NCBI GenBank assembly: GCA_964036665.1
Contig: OZ038527.1
Coordinates: 24,761,901 to 24,825,900 of the forward strand
Origin: Gordius sp. MW1
Taxonomy: Eukaryota; Nematomorpha; Gordioida; Gordea; Gordiidae
Length of the DNA stretch: 64,000 nucleotides
Direction: 5' to 3'
Part shown: positions 22,542 to 36,259 of the stretch, in pieces
Layout: each line of letters starts with the position of its first letter
Position numbering within the stretch: position 1 is the first letter of the stretch
The notes under the pieces: generated by a model
The model's input: the letters and a program-made list of their open reading frames with translations, nothing else
What the model was told of the DNA's origin: nothing
The model's database searches: none
Made by a program: the position numbers and the translations under genes

Positions 22542-23500
22542 GTGATATTTATTTGGTCTAAATTATGGAATGTAATGCGTTCGGCAAAAAATATATCTAA
22601 TCTGTTAGTTTTCACATCTTGTAAGGTACGCTTTATTTTCCCGAGACCAAATTAAATTTTAAATCAACTTTCAGGTCGAGCCTAAATATTAAGTCGTCCC
22701 TTATTTACAGCACATTGTGCGCCGGACATTTTCTAGGGACAATTCAATTACAATTCAACTTGTGTTGTTATTCAGCGAGTCATTTAAGCCCTGTGCTCTT
22801 AAAAGGAGTAAATAGACCATAACCATTATAAGAGTGTAGCCCGTCTAGATACACGATTCAACTTCAAAGCGCCATACTTTTTTTGTCCAAATATGCGATT
22901 TATATGTCGTGGAATCAACAATTTTAGTTTAGTTACCATATGAATATGCATTAGTAAGCGTAATTAAGGGATAAATATTTGTTTTAAAGGTAAAACACAA
23001 AAACAAAAATGAAGTGACACCCCTATTAAGACGCCGCTTTTTAATCTAGATTCAAAATCGCTTATTAAGACACACCCTTATACGTGACTGCAGAACACAG
23101 CTGGTTGTTGCCAATAACAAATAGCTAACCCCCCTAGGCATATATCTAAGAGTTTCTGTGACAAAATAATAAACTAGTGGTCGGTTTCCGTATTGAAAGT
23201 CTTCAAATTGTACTCGGGTACAGAGAAATTGCAAGAAATAATAGATCCCGTCATCATATAAATGCCCAAATTAATCTCTAACAAAAAAAACAGTTTCTTT
23301 TTACTCATTCCATCTAATAAGTACTGTGAGATAATGATAATCTAGATGATATATAATACATCATGTGTTTTGAAGCGCAGCTTAAAAAAACAATATACAG
23401 GACACACGGTACCGGTATATTAAGTAACATTTAAATAATTGAATTTCCATAGAGCCAAATGAAAAAATATCTACGATAAATTATCATCTAATTTTTTGAC

Positions 23501-26500
23501 TCATTCGCAAAATCTTCTAGGACTATGTATAATTCCAATCCCTGGTTTCTGATACACTTCGTACCCCATAAAATTTATGGCTAAAAGATCTGGCATGGCT
23601 TTCACTATTTTCACTATATCATCGTCGATATACTATTATAAATTGGAAAAGTTACGAATTAAATTTTATAGAATGAAAATTTAATAAAAATTTTATTTTG
23701 GGGTAGTTTTTACGGTATTGCATTGTCTAAGGTCGAGATATTTGAGATTCGGTATTTTGGATGGAATTTCTGGGACGTAAGTCCAAGTCAATCTGTTGAG
23801 ACCGGCCAATTCCAGAGATTTCAAATTGCTGAAAGCATTGCCCGGGAAAAAAGAAAGAAAAAATAAATACACGCCAAAATATGTTTTTATATTATCATAA
23901 GTTACAATATTTTATAACCCTTTTTTATTATTTATCAATTTTTAATTAAAATTTATTTAGTTAAAATCATGTATAACTATTTTAAATTTGTAATTAATTT
24001 GAAAAATTATACCATCATAATTTTCAGATCACTCAAACTTTCATACTAATTTTATTCAAAATTTTTTTTTTAATTCCATACAAATGAATTGATTATTTTG
24101 ATGAAATATTCGATATTTATAACAAAAAACCAGGCATTTTATTCTTTACCACCTATCCAATCGAAAAAATATTACAAAGAAAGTAGTGAATCTAACAAAC
24201 TTAGTATAACAAAACTATAAAACATATTTTCTTTAATTTTATAACTTTCTTTTTCGCTTAAATCGACATAGCATATATAAATAAATAAATAAATAAATAA
24301 AAATAAATAAACACGTACGGGCAGTGATTGAGAATAGCTTGAAAAGCGTCGTCATCGAGCTCCCAGCAAAAACTCAAAGACAATCTCTTCAAATTATTAC
24401 CCTGTCTTTTTAAAAAGAAATCAAGATTCGTTACATTAGGCATGCATTTTGGATATCGAAATAGTTTACATGTTTTATAAAAATTCTAATTTCGTCGTGG
24501 AAATTGTCAACCATTTATGAAAGTCTAAAAACTAAGTCCGCAAAAACATCAGTATTTAAATCTAGTTTGATTTAGCATCATAGACAAAAAAAACAAACTC
24601 TTTAGTAATAAAACCATAATCACCCCATACTAATTTTTCCACCATTTATTATATGTTTTCCTATATTTTTTCGGTGATAAAAACAGCGCTCTTTGACCAG
24701 GTAAAATTTAATTTTCATGAAATGAACTAATATAACTATTGGGGAATTACCTAAGGCACATCTCTAAATTTACGTAATTAGTATAGGCTCGGCACTCGGA
24801 AAAATCCAGGGCCCTCAAGCCTTCGCTTTGATTGACGTGAAAAAAGTTGTAAAATCCGTCCTCGGTGAATTTTTTGCACCGAGCCAATTTCAAATCTTTG
24901 AAATTACGAGCGCTCTAATAATAAATATTTCATAGAAATATATTGATATTTCGAAATTTAAAGAATATTATTTTTGTATCCTTTAAGCAGGCCGCATTAT
25001 AAAAAAATAAAAATTGAAAGTAACACAAGAGGCAAAAGAGAAACAAAATTTGGCATAATCAAGAATGTTTATGTCGTATTAAATTTTGTTTTAATATTTC
25101 TTCATAAAACAATTCTTATAACTTTAATTGAAAATAAAAAAATTTAAAAAGGTATGAAAATTTGTGTAAATTAATTTGGTGTTGTTTCCCTTTGTTAGAT
25201 TCTCGCAAAAAGAGAGTTTTTACGGACAAAAACGTTAAAAGCATGCTTCATATAAAAAAATTTCAAAATGACCAAAATATATACACATATAATATTTAAA
25301 CACAGCAAACCGTGCGTTTTTAATAATTGATAGGCACACTGCAAACGTTGGGTTAGAACATCTTGGCAAACTATAAAAAATAAATCAGTTTTTAATATAA
25401 ATATCCCATATGTAATGATAAAAAAAATAATTTATATTATTAAAAAAATTTAATCAGTCTTTTCAATAGCTTAGTTGGAATTTTTATTGTTTAATTTATG
25501 AATTATGTATTTTTTCATGTTCTATTTTTTTAAGTGAAAAATTGATACAAATGTCTCAAACTCATGGATTTCATTTACTTATTGCATCTAATTTTATTTA
25601 ATTACAATGCAAGTTATGTTATTTAACATATTTATTTTCAAACTATTTCATTAAATTTTATACAAATCGTCTACTTATTTTATATCTATTTGCTATTACA
25701 TCTAACAGCTGATTAAAGGAATTCAAATTCATGTTTAATTTAATAAAATTATATATTTGTTGCACCTGATTTTCATTAAAAAACTAAATACTATTAAATT
25801 TTATACACTTATATATTATTTTTTTTTATTTAATTTTGAATAAACTATTATATCACTTATTTACTAGTTTATTTATTTATTAATTTTAATAAACTATTAA
25901 TTTTTATTTAATTATTTGTTTATTTAATCTATTTACAAACCGATATGGTGCGGAGGGAGTCGTCCGTGAGGAGGGAGGCAGTGTGGACGATTAGGCCTTC
26001 AAGCAACGGACACGAAAGTACGAGCGATTCGATACCCGAATCCGCGATTGAACTCCCGTCTATTTCGACGTGACGTAAGGTATCGTAACGTTCCCGTCCC
26101 AAAATGGCCAACCCGCTGAAGTCGATTTGGAGACAGACGACAAATTCGATAGAAATCACAATTTTAATTAAATTTTTTATGTTTTAATTCTAATATAACC
26201 TTTTATAACAAATTATGTCTTTGCAAACGACTTTAATTTGTGTCAAAAAAAATTTAAATCATATCCCTAAAAACATTCAGTATAATAAAATAATCTTACA
26301 AAACTCGTTAAAGAATATACATAATATATATAACCTCAATTTCTTGATTTTAATTTAAAGCTTACAAAACACTAATAAATTCAACCCTATATATAATGTT
26401 TTCATCTCGTTTAAGTTATACTAGTGTTGTATAAACGGCCGAGTTTTGTTTGATTGACCATTGGTTTTGGTCAACTAAAACCAAAGGTTGACTAAACAAA

Positions 26501-27329
26501 ACTGACCGTTCTTACAACACTAAGTAATACAAGATGTTTACCATTTTTGGTGGATCCATAAATGCTGCAATTGTAGCTTTCATTAAGTATTTAATTGCAA
26601 TTTAAAGTTATAATAAAGGTATTAGGAACAAAATCTATCTCATAACCAACGGAAGCACATCAACTTTTTGTTGTGCCAAAGTTTTTTTATCACATGCTTA
26701 ATTTTGTTTAAATGAAGTGAAAGAGGCTACCTATTCATAAGTTGTGGTATGCTTTTAAGACAGAGTTTTTGGAGTCGTACAAGCCCTATAGCTAAAGTTG
26801 AGATGGCTATGTCTGTAAGATTGCTATTGTTATTGATCTTGAGACAAGTCAAACCCCGTAAATTAGAGATGTGACAAAGAGCTAATTCATTCATGGACAC
26901 ACAAGATTTGGCTATAAGACAGGTCAATTTGGGACAACACTGAGAAAGTACTTCAGATGATGCTTCATCAAAGGAATAACAATAACTAATGTCCAAATAA
27001 TGCAGAGCGTGGAGGTATGGTGCTATAGCTATAATTTCGTAAAAATCCAAACTATCCCTACCCCTCAAACTAAGCCATTTTACACCAACATTTGGGTGGT
27101 TAGAGTATGTGCCATTTGAAACTTGGAGGATACGGGTTAAGCGATCGAGGGTAAATTTGGAAAAGGGTTCCATGTCTAAACTTGACCATAAGTAAGGATC
27201 ACGAGCAAGGGAATGGAATTGCTTGGAGAGAGGAGATATTCTTGTACATAGCTCTTGGGGTGTGAAATGAGAAAGTATTTGAAAGAGGCAATCAACTGGC
27301 AAACTTGATAATTTGTCTTCTTCGTCCAT
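23501..27329 (-). CDS. F-box and leucine-rich-repeat protein (FBXL type)
   Basis: Exons on the minus strand: 26731..27329, 25937..26115, 25304..25370, about 24751..24912, about 24313..24440, 23714..23828, 23501..23632. The first exon encodes an F-box at residues about 8-55 (LSSLPVDCLFQILSHFTPQE then LYLWSSLDM-like PYLWSSLDM), the part that binds Skp1. LRR units follow: LHALHYLDISYC, LTCLIAKSC, LTCLKINNNSNLTD, LRHVEIDGSSIADSGIES, FKDLKLARCKKFTEDG, LKRLSLSFCWELDDDAF, LKSLELAGLNRL and LKYLDLRQC. The product is about 465 residues, so it is probably a substrate-recognition subunit of an SCF ubiquitin ligase; the substrate is unknown. Junctions around exons 4 and 5 are ambiguous: TAC|GTAAAT at 24767 or AG|GTAATT at 24750 could be the donor. 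Which FBXL orthologue this is cannot be said. Confidence 0.85.
24276..24312. repeat. (TAAA)n microsatellite at exon border
   Basis: AATAAATAAATAAATAAATA abuts the donor of F-box exon 5 (24313). On the minus strand it forms a TTTA run directly after the splice site. Confidence 0.85.
26424..26521. mobile_element. Compact 98-bp MITE of the GTGTTGTAAAAACGG family
   Basis: TA-GTGTTGTATAAACGGCCGAG on the left and GACCGTTCTTACAACAC-TA on the right. The interior is an almost perfect palindrome around TTTTGGTCAACTAAAACC. It lies in intron 1 of the F-box gene and is the shortest complete copy in the window. Confidence 0.85.
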
Positions 27330-29585
27330 TAGAACTTGATTTAGGGAGCATAAGATTGGTGAAAATGGCTTTCACATCTTACATATTATCAAGAAAGATA
27401 TTTTAGTCAGTAACATTAAACAAAATAAACTGGTTGTGAGGGTTTTTTTAATTATACAAATATTGACAAATTTACCATTAATTTACAGTTATTGTATTTA
27501 TAATACTTATATTCTATTTATTGTATCATTAAATAATATCAAGTTATGGATTTTTTAGTCTCAATAATTTAATAAAAAGTTAAAGTGTCAGATGATTAAC
27601 AAATTTCTTAACACCAATAGATCAAGTGGTGTGCATGCAATTATAAAAATTGTAGAAGAAATAATATGTTAATAAGCCTATGTGCTTGTTTGTTACTTTA
27701 TTTAGCCAAAAGAATTATAATCATGTAAATTAATAATAATTTACTTTTAGAGTTTTAAAAATTTCCAAACAAAAAAATTAAACAGCTGATGATGGTATAA
27801 AATAACTCGCTAAATAAATATAAAAGTAATTTATGGGGTCGTAAATTTTTATTTATGTTTGTACACAATTTAGTTGAGTGGGATCAAAAGAAATCAAAAT
27901 TTTCTAGCGACTTCAACTATATTTTCAGGTTTTATTAGATTAACTTAATAATAAATTAATATCAAGGCTGACTCAAAATCTAATTAGAAGCTACAAATGT
28001 TGCTATAAAAAATATTAGCAATCGTCAAGCAAAGCTTCAAATTATTTACTTTATCATACATATTTTACTACAACTATTGGATGAGTAGTATTAATATTTA
28101 AAATACTGTAATTAATATTTATATGAAATCTATACATATCATTACAATAATATAGGATTTTTTAATATAATTTATTCATATGTTTTATTTATGATTGATT
28201 AAATGCTAATTTATATATATTTATTGCTATGCAATTTATGTTATAAATATATTATTTATATTATTTAAATTTTTAATATAAATTAATATCCATAAAAATA
28301 GTGATATTTGCTTTTGACGCCGTGTGGTTTCAGATGGGAACCGCTCATAGGAGCACAGAAATAGGAGCGAAACTCGTCATGATTGCTCAGATTTGCTCAG
28401 GGTTTTTTTGATATGGTGAATTTGAATTTGTAACAAGTAATATATACATAAATTTTTAGAGAATTTATTGGAACTTATCTCATATTATTCATCAGAATTT
28501 AACATATTGTCTTAGCACAAAATATTTTATAGTAACATGTCCTAGTGAAATCATAACAAGTAAATATATGAATATATAAAGATTGTATTGGAACATTTCT
28601 CATCATGTATATCAGAATTTAACATATTGTTTTAGCAAATACCTTATCCTGATGTTATACTTATAATAAAAGTTATTTATGTATGGAAAGATTTTATTGT
28701 ATAATTTAGCACTTATATTTTTTAAATACCAACTATGGATATTTATAAAATTACATATTTTATTTATCCTGATGTTTTTTCATACTTATAATAAAAGTCA
28801 ATCATATATGAAAAGATTTTATTGTATCATTTTGTTTATATACATGTGATATAATTGCATGATGTATATTGACATTTTATGATATGATATGTTTTTTAAA
28901 AAAAATGAGGGACTGATTTCTTGATCTGGGTTAGGGTTATTTTAAAATTAATACACCCTTCTTTGTGCAAATTCTTCTTAGAAATAGGTTTGATAGTTTT
29001 GCCTTGATTTATTTTCAATAAACTGCTCCTTTTTTCCTGATGAGCTCCTTTGACCCCCACTCGTTTCAGATATCAAACTTGTAAGAATTGTATTTGCCTA
29101 CTTTCTACCTATAATAAAAGTTCTCTCTTACGCCGTTGTCGTAATTAGGATTGCAGATATTGCAGAGTTAAATGATTTGTGCAAACTATCAAAATGTATA
29201 AATAAATATTTTTATTTCTATAACTCCGATATAAATAGCACAATCTATTTTTCATTTTAAATATAAGAATAACGTATATATTATAAATGCCATTAAATAA
29301 ATACTAATCAGAAATTATAGATACAACAGGTAGATAGTGTTAGCATTCATACAGGGTAGCACAATCATATTTCTTAAATGTACTAAATGCACTTTATTCG
29401 ACTAATAACTGTAGTTGCCGATGATTTTGGCAATCGTTCTCGAGGTTTGATATTCGAAACTAGTCCAAAGACTCGTTAATGGATTTTATTGGTTATAGGC
29501 TTCGTTTGATAGCTAAATGATGTTTTATTGCGTTATATATTTTGTCATTCATAAATACGATTTTAGATATAAAAGGTAGTGTGAC
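27330..29585. other. Intergenic region between F-box and CAP genes
   Basis: It contains the F-box gene's upstream region and the element at 28336-29062. The rest is AT-rich with no supported exon. Confidence 0.5.
28336..29062. mobile_element. 727-bp non-autonomous element with 9-bp target duplication (MULE-like)
   Basis: Flanked by GTTTCAGAT at 28327-28335 and 29063-29071. It starts GGGAACCGCTCATAGGAGC and ends GAGCTCCTTTGACCCCCACTC. A 9-bp duplication fits Mutator-like elements. It has no coding capacity. The interior repeats ATTTAACATATTGT and TATTTATCCTGATGTT more than once, so it contains internal duplications. Confidence 0.85.
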
Positions 29586-32500
29586 TTACAAATCACGACA
29601 TCCTGGATGGCATTGTCGAGGACAATTTTTAACCACATCCTTACCATATCGAATTCCGGCCAGGCATCCTGTTCTGTACCTGTTGCAATGTTCGTAATTG
29701 TTTTGACACATGCTGTCTAAAAATACATATAAATTGATATCAGTTGTTTATGCAACCTGGCGAAATCTTTGAAATGGTGATGCCCTAATCAAACTATGTC
29801 AAACCCGGTCTCTAAAATAACTCTTTTTAGTTTGCTTTAATGCTTAAACCAATAAATTAGATTGAATAAAAAACAATTTAAATTGACTCGCAAATAATTG
29901 AGAAAAGGGTGATTACGTTTTCAACAATTCCATATAGCGTTTTAACGTTTTGACTTTAAATATCTTAGTTTTTGCCCAACTTGTGACCTAGTATTTATCA
30001 ATATGCAATTTATGGGCTAACTTTTAGTTGTCCGTCCGTCCGTCCTGTCCAACTTGTTAGTGTTATATAATTTCCTAATCTTTTAAATGGAGTAAAGTCA
30101 GTTTATAGTGATGTAGTGAATGTATAGCTATGATTACCGCATTTTTTGTAAAGTTTTCCAGCAAAGGGGCCCCGGGTAACGCATTGGCCACCATTCAGGC
30201 ATTTACCACAGTTTTGTGTTTTAGTACCAGCGGTGTATGGATAGTCTAATTCATTCGTTATAAAACCTCTGTAAAAATAATTTTATAATTTAAAATCTAT
30301 AAATATTCTCAAAATATGTAATTTACTTTAAAAGTAACTGTGGGTTTACCTTGGACAATAATTGCACACCCAGTGAAAGTAGAGATTTTTAGGGTGTGAA
30401 GGACAAATAGCGAGAGCGCATCCAACTTTACGCGTTGTACTCCAAACCAACTACATAATATCAAAAAGTAATTTTAATTTATTTTTTAATTATTAAATTA
30501 CTATTATTAGACAGATTTTATGATATATATTTCCTCAAAACTTATTTTATCAAATATTTTATTAGTTAAAAATTAAAATTTAATAAACTAACTTGAACGT
30601 AATGTCCTACGACAGGAGATTTGCCTTGATTAGGATGCCTACGCTGTGGTCCCCCGTAAGTAAAATCATATTTCTCTTGTTCCCAAGCATTTATTAAGTC
30701 CTGCCATCCACCCCAATAAGAGGTATGAGCTAAATTTTGACCACATCCCAAATTCTTGAATTCTAATGGTAATAAATTAGTTTAAAATCATATAAATTTA
30801 TTTTATAAATTTTAATTAAGAAAATAAAAATTATAAAAAAGATTGTGTTCGAAGTTGGTTTAATAATTTTGCGATCAAAAAACGTATTTGCAAATATATA
30901 TCATCATGGGTGTAGCCAGCATTGGAATTAGAGGGGAGCAATAATGATTAAGGGAGGGGCAAAATTAACAAATTTCAACAAATTTTTTAATTAAGAGGGG
31001 GGCAGCCGCTCCTCCATGCCCCCCCCCCTGGCTACGCCCATTTTAATCATTTCAAAAGTCGAATTAATATAAGATTTTGATTTTTAAATTTTGCCTTTAG
31101 TTGTTCTTTGGGCCAAAGTATCATGGGTTACAGAGCAAGATTTTGCCCAGTTCTCTGCCAATCTCTGAGCTTCATAATCCCATTCCTATTATATAAAAAT
31201 TATTGATTTTATTTATTAAAAATTAAGTTAAATACTTTTATTTTAAATATATTATTTTATTTCAATTCATTATTTTTTTTCTTTAAAATTATATAATTGT
31301 ATTATTTACTATTTCCATCATGTCTTGGGCAGCAGGAAATACCGAAGATCTGATCAAATTATGTGTTTGCAGTATAATTTCTTTGTCTTTTTCATCCAAA
31401 ATCATCAATTTGACACCGTTGTGCCATTCAAATTTCTGAATTTAAAAAAATATATTTTCATAAGTAATTATAAATTATATACGTAAAACCTAAATAAAGA
31501 TTTTAAACTTTATATGAATCAAATGTCTTAAATAATAAGGCATCATTTAAATACATTAAATAAAATTCACAAAAATGTTGTAAACCTTCACATGCATACA
31601 TATTGTTTAATTTATTAGAAAATGGAAATTGATATTATAAAATTTTAAATCGAGAGAATAATTTTGGTTAATTGTAACTATATTGAAAACATTAGAATTT
31701 TATCGAATGAGTAAGATTAGTTTACACTGGAGGATATGTTATGTCTAGGTCTCCAATTGATATGTTTTTTCAAATTCATGTGTTGTTTTTGTTGCCTAAA
31801 AGTTCCATATGGCGGAGTATTAATAGGGTAAGCGTTGTTATCTTTGGTCAATGTCTTTTTCTGAATCTTATATTCCCGTCCTTAGTTATAATTAATAGAA
31901 TATAAAATATAATTTATTAATAATTTTAAAAAATATTATTTAAAGTTTCTAGAAATTAATAAAATATCGGTTAGAAATAATATTTTTAGTATTATTTATT
32001 TTCTAATATAATCAATTATTTTTTCAAATATTTAGACCTTTTCGAGTATATTCTTGCCGTTAAACTATAAAAAAATTAGATTATAAATAAATTTTAAAAT
32101 CATTAATCAATTTAAAACTGGGTCATATTCATCCCTTAATTTATTATTTAAATATGCTAATTGATAAACTCTTATTTATAAACATATAAATATTTGATGA
32201 ATTTTAAATATATTTCTACTTAAATTATTCTAAACAATACTACTATTTTGTAATTTCCAATAAATTATAATAATCTAATTTAAAGTGCAAAATTATTTAC
32301 TTTTGAGAAATCAAACATAGTAAAATAAAAAAAGATATCAAAGGTTAAATTGTCGCACTAAACAAACAAAGTAAATTAAAAAAAAATTAATAAAAAAAGT
32401 CGTAAATTAAGAGTTTTGACCACAACTTTTTTTTGTATCATACGTGACAAATCAGACCCGACCATACAAGGCCATCCAGCGTTTTATTTACCCGGGAGGG

Positions 32501-33777
32501 CCAAGAATGAAAACTTTCCTATTTAAATGCTTTTTCTTTAGCCCTGCTAAATTTAGGATAGAAGAACGTTCGCTTTCAGAATACTAATTGAGAAAACTAA
32601 AAAACAGCCACTCCCAGCCATTTAATTGAATTATCATGGTTCATGATGATGACATTTATATCCCCCCTTATAAAATGCCATTTGTCATCTCTCCAAAAAC
32701 GCGACACAAGAGAAACACACACATACTAAGTTTGGTTGAAAAATTTAATTTTTTTCGTTGAATTTATCAATTATTGAGAGGGGAGCTAGATTTTGTTTGG
32801 CTTAACTGAGATTAACGATCGGCTTTGGTTTGATTTTTAAATTCCGACTAAGCCCGGAGGTCGACTAAGAAAAACAGACCAAAAAACCACCAAAAGTCGA
32901 CCAAACAAAACCCATCCGTTTTCCTTTTTTACAGCAACTAGTTCTCATAGAACTTGATTAGAAACTTAGGAGAGGTATAGACTAATCGTCCAGTGCCCTT
33001 AATTTAAAAAATATTTAATGTATGTTTAGGTTATCATAATATGGAAAAATAACGCCCACATGGGGGCAGCCAGGGGGAGGCAGGGAGGGGCTGCTGCCCC
33101 CTCTCTAAATTCAAAAATTCTCTTAGACTTATTCAATTTATACCTAAATTTATAAAAATGATTATTTTGCCCCTCCTTAAATCATTATCGCCCCCCCCCT
33201 CTAATTCCAATGCTGGCTACACCCATGAACGCTCAAAAGCTATATCAGCTTTAAAAAAGGGGTCATAAGATAACGTTGAGATGTCCTTCAAGCAACTTAA
33301 AGTTGAGTTTTCACTTTCAGTTCAGAAATGTGACGATTTATGCGTACTGTGAGTAGTAAGCAGGAAATAAGAAATTTGATTTATTTCAAAAAACCCTGCT
33401 GTTATCTCATGCCACAAAAGTCACGAATGTGGTTTAGTAGGTTAAGAAGAATGAGGCCCAAAAACGTGTTATTTTTAAAAAGAATAAACAATATTTTTCT
33501 TTAAAAATTTTTAATCGGAATATTACCCATTTTTACGTTTCAAAATGTCGGAAAAACTCAATAAAAATATGTTAAATTTTATATGTGTGTATGTATATTA
33601 TTGTTGTTGTAACAAACGGCTGGGTTTTGTTTGGTCGACCTTTGGCTTATAATAAAAAAATCTCGCATAATAAAAGAAATTTAAATGAGACTTACGGATC
33701 GAAAAACAGGGGTAAAGGATCAGGAGGAATATATGGATTAAAAGCCATATTGAAATGTCGCTAATTTTGGTTGACAT
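29586..33777 (-). CDS. Secreted CAP-domain protein with C-terminal ShKT-like cysteine-rich tail
   Basis: Eight exons on the minus strand: 33696..33777, 31726..31880, 31310..31435, 31095..31185, 30593..30762, 30350..30450, 30138..30268, 29586..29716. Phases agree and give 328 residues. An in-frame ATG at 33798 is an alternative start. Residues 1-26 form a signal peptide (hydrophobic core IWLLIHIFLLILY). A CAP (SCP/PR-1) domain follows: ILQTHNLIRSSV, WDYEAQRLAENWAKSC, CGQNLAHTSYWGGWQDLI and GHYVQLVWSTTRKVGCALA, then the hinge FHWVCNYCPRGF. The tail has about 12 cysteines, including YEHCNRYRTGC and NCPRQCHPGCRDL, resembling ShKT/CRISP tails. It is expected to be extracellular; members occur in venom, saliva, immunity and reproduction, and none of these can be chosen here. 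The donor of exon 4 is AAAG|GCAAAA, so intron 4 looks like a GC-AG intron. Confidence 0.9.
29990..30065. repeat. Dispersed repeat: CAATTTATGGGCT ... GTCCGTCCTGTCC
   Basis: TGCAATTTATGGGCTAAC followed by GTCCGTCCGTCCTGTCCAAC. Related pieces lie at 40305-40375, inverted at 49585-49650 and inverted at 49960-50035. The parent element is not identified. Confidence 0.6.
30905..31043. repeat. G-ended palindromic element in CAP intron 4
   Basis: ATGGGTGTAGCCAGC at the left, CCCCCTGGCTACGCCCAT at the right, with GCAGCCGCTCCTCC inside. It lies between exon 4 (31095) and exon 5 of the CAP gene, about 50 bp past the GC donor. Confidence 0.8.
33060..33228. repeat. G-ended palindromic element in CAP intron 1
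   Basis: CATGGGGGCAGCCAGGGGG at the left and ATGCTGGCTACACCCATGAA at the right; GCTGCTGCCCCC inside. Confidence 0.75.
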
Positions 33778-36111
33778 TGCGGGCCCGGAATTTGTCAAAT
33801 TAAGTTCAAATTTTCGTAATGGCTTATAAGAAACTTTTCGAATAAATTTTTGCTTGGATTAAATGATGAGTGATATTTGAAATTTTTGGGCCAATTTTGT
33901 TGAAGCGAAAGTTTTTGTATTGGAAATTGAATAAGCATTACTCTATTTATATAGGAGCCGAGGTATGTTTGAAGTAGTACGCTGAGGGGTGGGGGGGATA
34001 ATAGTCTTGTGGTATTTTACTTAACACCTTGTTAAAACTGTAATAATATGAGAACTTTATATGGTCATAGAAGGAGTGGAAATGTAAGACCTTCTTAATA
34101 TAAGTCAAAACTGAATCTATTATAGTAACGTATCTCTAGTGATGTGTATAGTAATTATTTATGTGTAAAATAAGGGAAGGGAGGTCGGCAGACTTAGTTT
34201 TATATTTGAGCCCATGGGGCAAACTTCCCACTATTTGTTGGGACCTAATTTCGGGTTAAAATTCAATTAGACATGAGAAAATGAGAATATTCAAAGGAAA
34301 AATCTAAAGTGTTTTTTTGGTAATTTTGCAAATTTTTATATGGCCCGAGGTAAAATAAAATCGTTGGGGGGGGGAGGCAAGCTTGAGTAATTCGAAAATA
34401 TTTCCATTACAAAACCCATGATTTACGAATGCTATAGATCTTTGGCCTAATTTGCTGGTCGAGACCACCTACCTTTTAAAAAGGGTTATTATTGACCCCA
34501 AAAAGTACATTTTTGACCAGAATTTATAAATAAACGTAATATCACCGCGGGTTATCTTAATAATTGTCAATATGGTTACCTATTATATATATATCAAAAA
34601 CTTTCAAAACCATTAACGATCTCTTATCACAGGAAGTAATAAAAAGTTGGAAAAAAACATCACCTTAATATTTTAATTGGTATTGTTGTAAAAACGGAAA
34701 GGATATGTTTGGTCGCCCGTTGGTTTAAATCCACTAAACACAAACAGACCAAAAGTTTTTGGCCTGTTTTTGTTAGTCAACCTCTAAGCTTAGTCTAAAT
34801 TTGAAAAACAAACCATAGTCGTTCCTTAGTCTTGGGGAATTAAGGGTCAACCAAACAAAATCCAGCCGTTTTTAGAAAATACTATTTTAACCACATATTT
34901 AAAAAATTAACCCTAATTTTATTAAATAGATGCAAAATTTCTCTTTCTTTCAAGTAAAACTAAGGAGGAAATAAATGGAATTTTAAAGACCGAATTTTGG
35001 CGTTTTGATGCCTTCGTGACATACTCATTTTGACAATATTTTTTGACAAGTCGACTCTATTAAAATGATGTCGAAAATTTCTTTGATATTTTTAGCAGTT
35101 CGTTTCGTGAGTAATTGTTCCTTAAATATAGTTCACAAAAATATAAATTGACACACTTAAAAAAAGGGAATTCGTAATCTCAAAAAACATTTACTTTTCG
35201 CAAAAATGATTTAAATTTTCAAATTTAGTGCTTTTTAATACCTAAAAATAAGCTGGATTTTATTAATATTTTTCGCAGAAACGATTTTCTCTGCTTGTAG
35301 CAAATTAAATGTTAGCGGGCTATTAAACAGATGGGTATACAAAATTCTTGGTATTTTTGATTTTAATGATCATTACTAAGCTCATCTCGTGTTATAAAAT
35401 GGGGGGAAAATGGCTTATTATATCAATAAATTTCATATTTATATGACATCTTGTTCGTATCATTTCAAATAAAAAACCTTCATCTTTTAAGTATACCTTA
35501 TCAGATAAAATAATAGTTTAAATAATTGCTAACTAAAATATTCTTATAGATACTATAGAACCCTATTGAATTCACTACCAAATTTTTATAACATATATAA
35601 TTAAAAAATCTACATTTATTTATTTTTTATTAGTAAAAAAATTAATGACAAACACTTTACGGGTTTTATTTATAGATTTAGATAGTAACTAAAGTATGTA
35701 AATAATACAATTTATTGAGAAAGAGTTTTTTTCGGTCATTATTCAAAATGGGATGCGTGAGCAACCATAACACAATTTACACATTTTACAGCATTAGCTA
35801 AAAAAAAATTTTTAAAGCCTCTAGGCTATACGACGTTTAAAATATCCAACTTTTGAAGAGGATACTGCCCGGGGCATATATATTTTAAGAGTCGCAACCA
35901 GTTATTAACACCTATGTAATGGTGAAAAGAAGCATGAGAATGCAGTGGAAAAATTGAATTTTTTATTTAAAGCACCCTTTAAAGTGTAACAAGTGTGGGG
36001 TTATAAATAACCGTACAACTAGATATATTGTGTTCTGCGAAAAAATGGCACCAAAAATCAGTGGACAATTAAATTACTGTAACGTTTGGATTTTAATATA
36101 AAATATTAATG

Positions 36112-36259
36112 GGCGTAGCCAAGTGGGGGAAAGGAGGGGCGGCTGCCCCCCTCTCGAAAATTCATTTAAATTATGGCTAAAATTTCAAAAAATGATCATT
36201 TTGCCCCTTCCTAAATTATTATTGCCCCCCTCTAAATCCAATGCTGGCTACGCCCATGA
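36112..36259. repeat. G-ended palindromic element
   Basis: ATGGGCGTAGCCAAGTGGGG at the left, ATGCTGGCTACGCCCATGAA at the right, with GGCGGCTGCCCCCCTC inside. Confidence 0.85.

Larger units (their letters stand above)
19509..23500. other. Intergenic region between DESI-PUL and F-box genes
   Basis: Between two convergent gene ends. It contains a (TA)n run at 19566-19585, the palindrome and repeats at 20326-20450, a stretch resembling the 247-bp element at 20470-20540, the exon-bearing MITE at 20758-21181 and the element at 22332-22541. Short frames at 21559-21804 and 23052-23234 (minus) look like chance. Confidence 0.5.

Noticed and set aside
31995-32065. Possible extra CAP exon near 32040 (minus)
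   Set aside because: Adding it breaks the phase between exons 1 and 2, which join perfectly without it.
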